NCBI RefSeq assembly: GCF_921293095.1
Contig: NC_060259.1
Location: 50,387,812-50,451,811, forward strand
Direction of reading: 5' to 3'
From: Ischnura elegans
Taxonomy: Eukaryota > Arthropoda > Insecta > Odonata > Coenagrionidae
DNA: 64,000 nucleotides
Of the stretch, positions 12,842-23,900 are shown in pieces (the first letter of the stretch is position 1; each line of letters begins with the position of its first letter). Under the pieces are notes generated by a model, which was not told where the DNA came from, did not search any database, and saw only the letters and a program-made list of their open reading frames with translations. A program made the position numbers and the translations under genes.

Positions 12842-12945
12842 AATGGTTGAAAATTAGGCGTTTAATTCCAAAATACATTTTAGGGGTCAAATGACCCCTA
12901 GCCGTCCTTCTAGGTAGCGCGAAACTCCCGTCCTCCTAGTGTTAA
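12842..12945 (-). mobile_element. piggyBac-type terminal sequence next to TTAA
   Basis: Read on the - strand from the TTAA at 12942-12945, the sequence starts CACTAGGAGGACGGGAG and reaches a near-perfect palindrome at 12881-12900 (TAGGGGTCA, AA, TGACCCCTA). A TTAA target followed by CACTAG and a GGGGTCA palindrome resembles ends of piggyBac-like elements and their MITEs, as I know them. No transposase frame is present. A second TTAA lies at 12861-12864; whether it is the other boundary is uncertain. Confidence 0.4.
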
Positions 12946-13205
12946 GAGACTCATTGAAAAAATTTGAAGTAATAATTGCAATCAGAAAATAATAATTATT
13001 GCAGTAAAACAATGATTTTGGACCGTAAATTTTACGATATTCCTCAGTACGCAGTTCATTCATTTCCACGATACATCCGTATCAATCACGTTCATTTATC
13101 TTCGATTCCTTAGATTTTTATGGATAGGGGATCATGAATGCATTCGGCAGCTACTCAAAATTTATTGTATTCTTCGGTGAGAGAAGCAGTCTTTTCCACT
13201 ACAAG
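12942..13205 (+). repeat. 264-bp direct repeat, copy 2
   Basis: Near-identical partner of 12413-12676, differing at three positions. It follows the piggyBac-type end directly, so the duplicated unit plus spacer is 529 bp. A short open frame on the - strand here is not convincing as coding sequence. Confidence 0.9.
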
Positions 13206-13536
13206 GTTTCGTAAAACTTGGTTTTATTAAAGTGTTAGCATGAAATTAATTTCCATCCAAAGTTAAAAATATCAAAGAATGTTGCAGTAACCTTTAGACG
13301 GTTATTCTTGATGATTGCATTTGAAATTTGAAGACAGAAAAACGTTTACTCCCGGTCTGCACGCATTAAACAGCAGAGATTAATATCATGGAGCGTTTTA
13401 AGCACTTGATAGCGAAAAGTTGGGTATAAGATATAAGCCTGTTTAAGTGTTTCAAGAACTATTCGTGCATTGGGGGACTCCGCATTATAGCGGAATTTGT
13501 GATATTTTTATGTTCACTTGATTCTCAGACCGTGAC

Positions 13537-13662
13537 AAAATCTTCATAAAGTAGGTCAGAGTACTATTCACAGTATACTGCTAAGCGTCTCAATCATTGA
13601 ATTAGAACGCAAAGAATTATGGAATAAATTACGTAAGGGCATTACACTGCATGACCCCTTTA
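13537..13662 (+). repeat. Uninterrupted copy of a 126-bp dispersed repeat
   Basis: Begins AAAATCTTCATAAAGTAGG and ends CTGCATGACCCCTTTA. The same sequence occurs at 14493-14953, where it is split in two by a 334-bp insertion after ACTGCTAA. Confidence 0.85.
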
Positions 13663-14492
13663 CCATCTGGTTTCACAAGGAGGCGAATCCTGCTAAGAAT
13701 ATTGGTGAAAGAGTACTGCGGTGGATCATCAACATTGGGTAGTACCACTAATTTCTATATTTAACCGTAGACTGTTTCACTTCACTGACGGGTAAACGCA
13801 TTTATAGAAACGAATATTATTGTGGTGAGAAACATTTTCTCGCAAAAACAACCCCAAAGTTAAGACGCACATAGTATTATCATTCAAATTTAAGTTTCCC
13901 CTACACTTTCAATTCCAGATGAACTCTCGACACTTTCTTTACACAACAATTCTTTTTCATTGCCGTACGGTACCTTATCTGCTGCATCTCTTTGCAATGA
14001 AGAGCTAAAAAACTTCAATTTCGAAAAAACATTCTTCTCCAAATTGTTACTGATATTTGTATGGCAGTGAATAGTGTTACCTATCTCTAAATCACCACGT
14101 TAGAAATAATAGCTAAGTACAAATATTTAAATAGTAAGTTACGTTACAAATTATGTTACGTAATTCTTTAGCGGAGAGAATTATTTTGCGATACGGTGTC
14201 ATGCCGTGGTAGTAACTCCTAAAAATTGTGAATCTAAGACAAGCGCATGATGCTGATTGCATCAAAATATTTTTAGTTTTATACAAAGCGATTGCACCCT
14301 CACAGGGAATTTTCAATCAAGAGCCATCCTGACCCCTTTGCCCGTCTTATTTCTTCAGCAAAGATGCGTTACGTCAAAGCGGAAATTATTTCAAAAGACC
14401 GATGAATGTATTGTGCACTATTATGCTAAGGGACAACAGCTTTGCGATCTCTACGTAGATTAATAACTATTTCTTCATATTTGCCTCTTGAA
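13663..14492. other. Spacer between the two dispersed-repeat copies; no gene seen
   Basis: AT-rich with short overlapping frames on both strands (14113-14316 -, 14257-14463 +). No domain was recognised. Confidence 0.45.
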
Positions 14493-14953
14493 AAAATCTT
14501 CATAAAGTAGGTTAAGAGTACTCTTCACAGTTTACTGCTAACAAGGAGACATCGCCAAAGTGATGTTCGGGATCTGCATGAGGAAACTATATAGGTAAGG
14601 TAGAAAAAGTGTCACGGTTTTGTCCACATAGGCCCGGGTTCGAGAGATATTCGCTTGTAAATATTTCGCGCAGTATGACATCCCTTGAGGATTCGCTACC
14701 TCTTAACTACGGCCGCATTTTTCTTTCTTCTAATTTTTGAAATCACTGTCACATTTTATCCCCATTCATTTTATTTAGCTACTTCGCGATTTTTTTAAAT
14801 TTAATATCAATTTATGGATTTTAAACGAAACTCCAAATTGTGCCTTAACACGGTGATTACTCAAGGGATGTCATAGTGTCTCAATCATTGAATTAGAACG
14901 CATAGAATTATGGAATAAATTACGTTAGGGCATTACACTGCATGACCCCTTTA
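14493..14953 (+). repeat. Second copy of the 126-bp repeat, split by an insertion
   Basis: The left part is 14493-14541 and the right part is 14876-14953; together they align to 13537-13662 with few differences. The intervening 14542-14875 is absent from the other copy. Either the insert arrived here or it was lost from the first copy; the MITE-like right end at 14875 favours insertion. Confidence 0.8.
14674..14875. mobile_element. 202-bp MITE with 16-bp perfect inverted ends and TA flanks
   Basis: TATGACATCCCTTGAG at 14674-14689 is the exact reverse complement of 14860-14875. Treating the outer TA as a target duplication leaves 14-bp inverted repeats starting TGACATCCC. A TA target suggests a Tc1/mariner-type origin (inference). 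No coding capacity. It occupies the right side of the 334-bp insert that splits the repeat around it. Confidence 0.7.
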
Positions 14954-16914
14954 TTAATTTAAAAGTTCATCTCTCGCTACTGCTTTTAAGCAGTCATCTG
15001 CCACCCTAGCTTATGGACTAAAGCGTATCAAATACGTAGGTAGCAATAAAAAATATTAAATAAGCTCTGCAGAATTTTTGTCAAGATAAATAACAGCATA
15101 TTTCACCATGATTCAGATGTGAATTTTTTAAATTTATTATTAGCAGTCTTCATGCGTATTATCTCATCAAATGTAATTCCAGTTTATTGAAAAAGTCCTA
15201 AATATTAATTACAGCATATTTGGTAAATAAAGCTCCATAATATCTTGAATTAGAAGAAAAATGTAGAATGCACGATAAATATGTTTGGTGGATTTCGATA
15301 GAATATAAAGTAGGCCAAAGGGTTGTACCGGCCTTATGGGGTTACCTGTGAGCGAAGTTTTTATAACCCTTTCTGTAACACATTTTTTTATCGGAGTCGG
15401 TCGTAATAATTTTTTGCAATTGAACCTAATATTACCTTTTGAGCACTTTTGCTAATGTATTTTGTAATCTTTCACGCAGTAAATTTTGTAGCCTAGTTCC
15501 ATAGCTACGGTCAGATGCACAGCTCATGAAGTAAGAATCCTCTGATGGTCATGTCCATTTTAATGGACGATTAGACTGAAAAGGTCAAATCATAAAGGCC
15601 TTTCTCATAGTCTCCAAAATTAATTTAAAAGCAGGAGTTTCCAACTAGGAGTTAAGAATGCCTCGCGAATTCCGAAAAAGGCGTTTTGAAGGAAGCGAAC
15701 ACATTCTTACTGAGAGTACTTATTACTGGAGATGAGGAAAAGTTCTAGGTGTGAAAATGAATAATCCTCTTTAGCTAATATTTTGAAGCAAACACATTTT
15801 TAAGCGCCAATAACCGCTTTTGGATGAGGTATAAAAAGCAATGTTGCAATAGGTGTTATGATTGAAAGGCTAGATCAAAACCTCTTAATTATTATAATGT
15901 AGCCAAAAAATTGTTATTGAACCGTGAAATAAAGAGAATCTATCCAATACATATCGAATATGTATAGTACGTGCATATCGAATTTTATATGCGCGGTAAA
16001 AAAAAACTTGATGATTAAAAATTGAGTTTTTACCCCAATTACGTTCAGTTTTACTCCCGTAAGAATAGCATTTACCTCTGTAGGGATTTTTCTCCAATTA
16101 CCGCTTCCATTTTATCTCCTCAAAGTTCCAAATCAAAATTCATAATGAGGGAAATCTAGAGGCAAAATATCTTCTTTCTCTCCTTTGGCTATTTTACGCT
16201 TCGTTTGTCAACATAATCGCGTTTTGCGTAACAAACATATTTTAGTTATTCCAAATCCTATTTTAATTCTCAGAAGTCGATATTTTCTTACCACAAAAAA
16301 TTAGGCATTTAAATGTGATTTCATCGCGGTTCAAGTAATGTTTATCCATTTATGATTTTTTATTTTTTACCGTGTCTTTAATTATTTCATGTTTCAAATA
16401 TTCATCTTATGAACATCAATAAATCATTGGACTGGTGTAAAAAGTAAAATGTTTCCTTATTTATTTTTTTAATTTCCGGCCAGTTTCTAAATTAATTTTT
16501 AAAGCATTTTTCGTCATATTAATATGGGATCGCAACTCCTTAGTTACTGGGAAATGGTAACGCAAACCATTTTTTAGATGAACTTTGCAGGTACCATGAA
16601 AACAGTTTTTCTTGGATATCCAGCCCATTAGACATTTTGTTTACTACTCTGGATCTTTTAGGACATTAAATGATTAAGTTTGGACAAAAATATGTGATTA
16701 AAATTGTCAGAAACAATTGATCTTTGAGCTTGATTAAATGAGTGTATTGAAGAAGTATTAAAAATACGATTGCGCAATCTCAGCCATTTTGTAATTAATT
16801 GTTTCGACGATAATAATTACACATTATCGTCCAACCTTAGTTATTAAATGTCCTTAAATATTCGGAGTATTAAATAAAATGTCGAAAAGGCTAAATAAAA
16901 TGTGGATGCAAAAA
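14954..16914. other. AT-rich DNA; one possible stray unit of the 2.9-4.6 kb repeat near 15620-15680
   Basis: TTAATTTAAAAGCAGGAG followed by TTCCAACTAGGAG near 15620-15650 resembles the units of the degenerate array at 2884-4640. The rest shows no gene; the 70-codon - strand frame at 15885-16097 has no recognisable features. Confidence 0.35.
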
Positions 16915-17080
16915 AAAAGTCTTGGTACTTTCAAAGTTCATAAAAAACCGTTTGCGTTGCGATAGCTCAGTATGAAACGAGTATCGACCCTATGTTTTGA
17001 CATAAAATGCTTAAAATGGTTTCCCCTACCATTTCCTGAAGTACTGCAGATTCCTCCTGAAACACCCTGTATATCTTCAT
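16915..17080 (-). mobile_element. Fragment of a common insect transposon with a TACAGGGTGTTTC end
   Basis: On the - strand, starting near 17077, the sequence begins TATACAGGGTGTTTCAGGAG and continues through AATGGTAGGGGAAACC and CATTTTATGTCAAAACATAG. This terminus and the text that follows recur in many insect genomes as a transposon end; the superfamily assignment is not certain to me. Frames over it are short and lack a transposase motif. Confidence 0.5.
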
Positions 17081-18119
17081 GAAGACCACCACAATTGTAG
17101 TCGGAGGCAGCATCAAAATATATATTGTGCCAATTTGATTTTTCTTCAACTTCGCCTGTTGGAATGTGAATTGACAACCCTGAGAAAATATTATACGTAA
17201 TTTATTGATGCTCTAGAAATCATAATCTAATGCACAAGTTCCTGAAGTGTGGTCGTAACTGGAGCCCTACGGTTGTTGACAACGTAAGCACAAATATCTA
17301 TATGAATAATAAGTTAACTATAAACCCGTCCATCAATTTCTATGAGGAAAAGGTTCCCCTGGACCAATAATCGAGCCACATTTATTTGCTATTCTGGAAT
17401 TTCAATAGTCCGTGGGTAAGTTCCCGTTCCTTAGGAATTTTTTGCTTGGTAACTAATGTGAATTTCATCGCCGTTTACGCGGCAGACTTGAAATGCGCTA
17501 TGTAAACACATCGTTACTATGATTCGACTGAAATCATCTCCTCATAATTTCTCTGGGATTCCCATGGGTTAGACAACAATTGTTCATAAGGACCTAGAGT
17601 TAGATGAACTGGTATGCGTAATGAAATAAAGAGTGTGCATAATCATTGCATGAAGCTGAGCTCCGTCAGAAACTTGGTAGGAGAGAAGAAATTAATCCTC
17701 AAGTGGGTTTAATAAAATCACTCCCATGAGTACCGGAATTTTGCGTGAAATAATGTAAAACCCTTATTCCGGCCTACCCAGAAACCTAGCACAAAACGGA
17801 AGAAGATTTCTGCGCGGGTACTAGCAGACATAGAGACGTTATTGATTGATCTCAGAAGCCACAAGGTGATTCATTCAAACATCTGCCCGACACATATTTG
17901 AGTATATTTATTTTTACTTCAATCAAGTTTTCTCTTTTAATATTAAAATATTTTTTGTAATAACTTCATATCAAGTGTAAGTATGCGTTATCCTCCTATA
18001 TCTCCTAGCGTAATTATAAAAGGATAAAATTTAAACAAATTTGATACCAATAAACCACGCAATATGGGAAAACTTCAGCCACGCAATTATTAATTCGATA
18101 GGTAATTACATTTAGAAAA
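17081..18119. other. AT-rich DNA with no supported gene
   Basis: No convincing coding frame, RNA gene or repeat was identified; the sequence leads into the foldback element at 18.1-18.4 kb. Confidence 0.45.
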
Positions 18120-18220
18120 TCTAATGGTAAACTGATTGTTGACGAGTTAACTTTGTGGGAGTCCATGGATTGTGATAATCGAAACAGCAGAAATAATTCA
18201 TTCCACACTTTTTATTCTTT

Positions 18221-18258
18221 CTCGACCGGTTTCAACGCTCACGCATCATTATCAAGAG
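18221..18258 (-). ncRNA. Decayed hammerhead-ribozyme-like motif, left arm
   Basis: On the - strand: CUC, UUGAUAA, one U, stem GAUGC/GCGUU closed by a GUGA loop, then GAAA, CCGG, UC, GAG. CUC pairs with GAG as stem I. The core departs from CUGANGA at its first C and at the second G, so cleavage is unlikely. The palindromic ACCGGU stem III matches the style of the 51.7 kb motif. Confidence 0.4.
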
Positions 18259-18293
18259 CTGTTTCTGCAATCTTCTCTTCAATATCAAGACAG

Positions 18294-18331
18294 TTCTTGG
18301 CAATGATGCGTAAGTATTGAAACCGGTCGAA
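18294..18331 (+). ncRNA. Decayed hammerhead-ribozyme-like motif, right arm
   Basis: Same layout as the left arm: UUC, UUGGCAA, U, stem GAUGC/GUAUU around GUAA, GAAA, CCGG, UC, GAA. Stem I (UUC with GAA) and stem II both still pair although their bases differ from the left arm, suggesting a conserved fold before decay. The core is mutated. Confidence 0.4.
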
Positions 18332-18394
18332 AAAGAATAAAAAAAGTGTGGAAAAATACTACTGCTGTTTCAATTATCACTTTCTAATGGCAAC

Positions 18395-20841
18395 TAAAAT
18401 TTTCGTATGATTTTTATATAAACTCATGCCACCAGAAAAATATTTTGACGAAGTTGACATTCTTAAGAAATTTTGTTTACAACTTAATTTGAAAATTTTA
18501 GAAACAGAGAGATTTTTCTAGGACATTAGCAAAATTTCTAGCAGAGAGTACTTGAGACAAATTGAAACTATTGAGACAAATTTTTGGCCTGGTCCGGTTA
18601 TATTTCCGTGGAAGCAGACAATGATATAAAATCAAATCCGCATTTTAATTCATAAAGAAGTGAATAATATAATAACGAAGTATTTAGAATATACTATGGA
18701 GAAATTTTCAGGATATTCGATGTCAGTTTCTATAAATGGCCACCGTATTCCAGTACAAACGAAACACGAAGGTAATTCATTAACTAAGGAGATAAGTAAG
18801 TGATATATCGTAGTATACTTCAGATGAAAATCACTTTTCCCCTTGAGCAGAGAGTTTGCCCCCAAAGACCTCAAAAGCTGAAAGAGCATCAAGTGAATGA
18901 TAAAAATTTATCTTTAAAAAAACTCCATTTAATATCTCCGAGGTTCAGAGATTGAGCATCTTGCTTTCCTCTCCGAAAATCCACATCTTTGTGGGATCGG
19001 CCGGAATTGGAGGGGTTGGAGTAGGATAAAATACGAAAGAAGAACCATCAAGGATGTGACGGCTCAGTTGAGACGCAATCTTTTTTCCCGGTATACTTTA
19101 TCAGACCCTTCTTGACCACAACTTAAGCGTGTGGAGACTTGCTTGGATTTTTTTGTGCTACTTCAAAGTGTATCTTTGCAAAGTTGTTCTCAATGAGTGC
19201 GCGGGACACTTTTCGTATTTCCAGCCACAGGATGTGCAGGCAAGATCCATGAAAAGTTCATTATGCACTTTATATATCACACTGAAATATTTTCGATTGG
19301 TTATTTTTTATCTTCTCAGATAGAAAACTCATGTCTTTTCTCTTATTGGCTAAAGGTAAGATACAGCCTGCTTTTGAGAAATACATTTGACTTTATTAGG
19401 CATATCCAGGGTTAAAGCTGTTATACCAATCTTCAGGGATTTCCTATGCTACTTGCAATAATTTTTGAAAGAAACCATAAAACACAAGCCTGGCCCAATG
19501 CGAATTTATTTATGGAATTTATTTTCCTGCATTGTAAGAAAAACTCTTCCTTTGCAACGGTTCAAAAGGTTCGACTTGGTAAGGAAAAAAATCGCAATTG
19601 ATTGTCTAAATGTACAGCAATAAATGACGAATTCTCGATAACAACCCATTTTCCGTTATTCTGAATATAGGTTATCCCCAATAACTGACTTAGGTACCTA
19701 AATTTAAGCCAACAAATACACAAATATGCCTCAACGATTACAGACCCTTAAAAATAAAATAAGACGCGAAAGATATATAAATCATTAAATTTAAGGGCTG
19801 TTTCCTACTGCACAGACATAAGAATGGGTTCATTTAAAAGGAAACCAAAAATCTACATAGGCAAAAATGCGGTATCTTATGAGAGCACACGCTTTTTGCT
19901 CCCCTAATATTGTTTATGGCTCTCGCATTAAAAGCTTCCACTCCGAATCCCAAATCTTACCAATTATTCTTTCGGATCTCTCTACCTATTTTATATCCAA
20001 CGACCTCCTTACAATATCAGAATGGATCCTAGTTTCCCCAGAACTCATTCATAAATTATTCTCGTATTTTTCCCCACTTTAGCTTTGTATTTTTCGTAAT
20101 ATCAGTTATTTGACTTAATCTGACCTCTCATTTCCTTCATCTACTACGCTTGGTGGACGTTGTAGAAATTATGACCCCAGCGGGACCAATTATGTATTAT
20201 CAGCAATGCATGCAGTCTTTAAAACGATTAAATTTACACGTTATAACCAAATGTCTATTCTAAGTAACACTAAAAATATATATATATTTTCAGCTCTATC
20301 CAGCAAGTACGAGTATTTAAACTACGTGTTGTTTTGTGCCGTGAAGTTTAATGGCGAAATAGGTAGCTACCACAATAACTATGAATGAATAGAAAATTTT
20401 CGTAATTTTTAAATGAGAACATTTTTTGAAATTGTATTTCTCCCAGATAAAGCTCTTAGTTAGAAAGGATTAAAATCCTATCACACGAAAACGGGCAGAT
20501 TCAGCTGACCCCGTGAGTCTATCACCATTGATGATCCCTAGGCTGCAGTCTCCAGCAAGACACGTTAGTAATTTTAGTTGCCTACTTCCAAGGATGCGCC
20601 TATAATGGCTTCTCAACATGATCGAATATTTTTTACCGCGAATACGCTGACGAAACATAGCACATGAATCTATTGACTCTTTTACCCCTATATTTCTGAT
20701 TGAGGATACGCTTCTCTTTACGCTTAAGCATAGGGTGAAACATCATCTGGGAAGTATTTCCATGAAAAATGAGTCCAAGGGAGTACCTCACGGTCACTGT
20801 CCACTCCTAGCATTGATTGCTAAGCGGTAGGTAGGTATGTA
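18395..20841. other. AT-rich DNA with no supported gene
   Basis: Open frames of 60-80 codons on both strands (18650-18892 -, 19129-19415 +, 19867-20082 +) carry no recognisable domains. No RNA gene seen. Confidence 0.45.
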
Positions 20842-20950
20842 GATCAGACTGACAGCTCCGGTCGTTTACACTAGAGGGTAAGGTGGGATAGTGAGAGTAG
20901 AGAAAAAAATTACCTGAATCAGTCAACTCTTAACGAAAGGACTTCAGAAG
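20842..20950 (-). mobile_element. Diverged fragment of the 53.9-54.2 kb SINE family
   Basis: In + strand order, GACTGACAGCT, GAGGGTAAGG, GAGAGTAGAGA and CTCTTAACGAAAGG follow each other as GACCGACAGCT, GAGGGTAGGG, GGGTGGAGAGA and CTCTTAACGAAAGG do at about 53936-54026. The element therefore reads on the - strand. The tRNA-like head is not recognisable. Confidence 0.6.
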
Positions 20951-23900
20951 ACAATTGGTGAAAAGCTATGGGACCAATTCCTGTAGAGCACGTGACCAGA
21001 ACAGAGATGAATGGTGCGTGGCAAGCACACGGGTAGCAAAAAGACGACTGGAATACGAGACTTCTTAATCCGAGGTTCTAGTCTCGTGCCTTCCCCAATC
21101 AATACCGATTTGCTTTTCTCCATTCCAATGAGTATTTTTCAACCTCGAGAGCCCATATTGAATGAAGACAGTTACATTTAGTATACATGTATCCTTGTCC
21201 AGGAAGCTAAGTTAGAACTCACAATAATATTACTAAAATGCTTAAAAATGGCAAGATTCAGTACATACAAGGATATACGACATTAGAAGCGTATTAAGTG
21301 CTCATGATGGCAGATAAGTCAAAAATTGATGTCCGGTACCAGCAAAAAATATCATAATCGCAACCGGACGGTATATTGCATCCCCATGAAGGGAAATTGG
21401 CAAATATTAGGCGGCATGTATATTGCTTTTAGTTTTGAATTTATTTTCCTCTCTTCCGTTGAATGGATGTTATTTTCCCAAATTTAAGGCTCAATTGACA
21501 AGCACTTTCCACATTGAATATTTAATGCATGATATTTGCAATAATTTAATCTCCAGTATTAGCGCCTACCTACTGAATAAGCATACTTAATTAATAAATG
21601 TTTTACACGATGAAATTTAATACCGAACGTAGACAATAAAACTGCACTCAACCTAAATAATCCACGAAGGGTAACACAAATAGTTGAAATATATTAAATT
21701 AAATTGCAGTTAATATGTACAAATGACATTTGGTATTCTGAAATAAATATTTACTGAACCATTTCGCAATATGAATTGATTTCACGTTTCATTACTTTTT
21801 GAAATTTAATTTGCTAATTACCAAACGCATGTATAATTTCACATTTATTGCATTTCAATTAATTTTATTTCAATCTGCTCCTACCATGGATTTGTATTTT
21901 TGGACAAGCCTTATTTAGCAACAAAAATTAATCTTTTCGGACACAACACGTTCCCCAGTTTTAATTCAAGGGCGCAAAGCCTCGAATTTTAATTCTCAAG
22001 GAGACATCCTGTTTTTAAAACACCTTAATTTTAAATATTTATTTTAAAATTGGCTTTATCGACATATTCTGGTGATAAAAAATTCAGGTTTTGTAAAGGA
22101 AAAATACGAAGAGTCTCATCAAATCGTAACCTTTCATGCAGTCATTTTTCTCAGTATGAACGATTTGAGCCAGAGTTCTCTGATTGCAGCCATTATTTTT
22201 ATATATATACCTACGCTCCACTCTAAAAAAGATCCAAATTTCTCATTTCAGTCAATAATCATTGAGGAATAATTCAATGAAATTAAGGTAAGACAATCGT
22301 CACATAAGAAATAACCCAAGTTCATAAAACTCTCCCGCTATAATCACATTACGAACTTTAGTCTATAGAATTTATCATAGTTTGGTATCTGTAACACAAA
22401 GTGCTATCAATAAAATTGAAGTTTTAGAGATATTGGTTTAAATTATAAAATGAATTCTGATAAATTGTAACTATCAAGATATCATACAATATGCGGGTGC
22501 CATCAACTCGTTCCCTTGTCCGGAAATATTAATTTAATAGTTATTTCAATATATAAAAACGCATTTAGCCAAATTCAACTTAGATCACTCACATCTTTCA
22601 CTCTTATTTCATATTATGGATTATGGTTCATCGTTCCCGTTTTAAGACATATGATAGGGGCGCTTAAACCCTGAAATAAAATTTATATTTAATATTCCCT
22701 TTTATACTCCAGTATGATATTGAAACGACATAAACAGCAAAAAGTCTAAAGTTAATGCCTATAAAATAAAAAAAATTAAACAATGCTGCATAACAATGGA
22801 TATCTTTCAATGCAGTGTTAGCAAGTCATCATCCCTAACCATTACAGTAAAAGAAACAAATTTTATACACGAGAGCGTACAGGCAAGGAAAACATTTACA
22901 AAAAGACTATAGTCCATACTGTTTGTGTAACAATATTTTCAGCAAATGGGATATCTTGAATGCCAAATGCCAAAATGGAATGGTTTTCACCTTTAAGATT
23001 AATTTGTGTAGTAGGACTAAAATTCAAGTAGAGAACCTAAAATGTTGACAGGCTTTATAGTGGCAATATTCCTACGTGAGACGGAAACTGAAGGTACCAT
23101 TCTATCAAGTATTATACTAACACATTTGATAATTCAACCCTTGTAGCTACAAAGGACTTTAAGTGCTTATCACGTAAGATACGCGCTTATAATTTAATAT
23201 CCATAAGTGAAGTAGAAGGGACACCAGCATGAAAAGAAGGCATGATCATTAACCATGTTATATTTTCGTACAATAAATGCATCAAGGACATGTGATGCAA
23301 AAAACTGAAATAATCGGAGATTTTAAGCTTATAAAATGAGAAAAATTGGAACTTAACGAATACGATTCTGATAAACTACGAGTATATTGCACTGAGCATA
23401 GACATTCTATGTTTGATTTTAAATACACTTCCCCCATCAGACTGGATATAATTCATAAAGTAATTAACACGCGACTGATGGAAATCGGCCGATAATAAGG
23501 CCAAGAAAGGTTATATAAGGGTTTTTGAAAAATCTTTGGATATCCTTCTTGGAGAGCTCATTTCTTATTATGAAATATAGATCCTACATGCTCAAATGGT
23601 TCAAAAACTTCAAAATATCTCCGTCGCATCAGTTCGATTTTCCGCAAAAAAATCTAAAATTTTAAGTAAGCGCAATGCTATATAATTTTGGGACGAGTCA
23701 TCCGTGCTCTTTGCGAACACTATTTTCAAACCGTTGGCCATATTGGCTTTGAAATTGTCCTCTCACAGCTGCACCATCTGCCAGAGAATGTATCATAGCA
23801 ATGGCTAAGTAAATTGTCATCCTTTCGAAATTTGAATTCGTTGAATTTTGAAAACATTCTAGCACTACTTGGTACTCCAACGATTTTAAAGGCTTTAAAA

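Larger units (their letters stand above)
18120..18394. mobile_element. Foldback element with two inverted hammerhead-like motifs
   Basis: Arms at about 18172-18257 and 18293-18380 are inverted copies: GTGATAAT(C/T)GAAACAGCAG, then TCCACACTTTTTATTCTTT, then CGACCGGTTTCAAC, with mirrored partners on the right. Each arm holds a hammerhead-like segment (separate entries), pointing outwards. TCTAATGG at 18120-18127 recurs at 18383-18390 and may be a target-site duplication, though the right copy also overlaps weak arm similarity. The arms share the motif order of the element at 38.1 kb. Confidence 0.65.
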
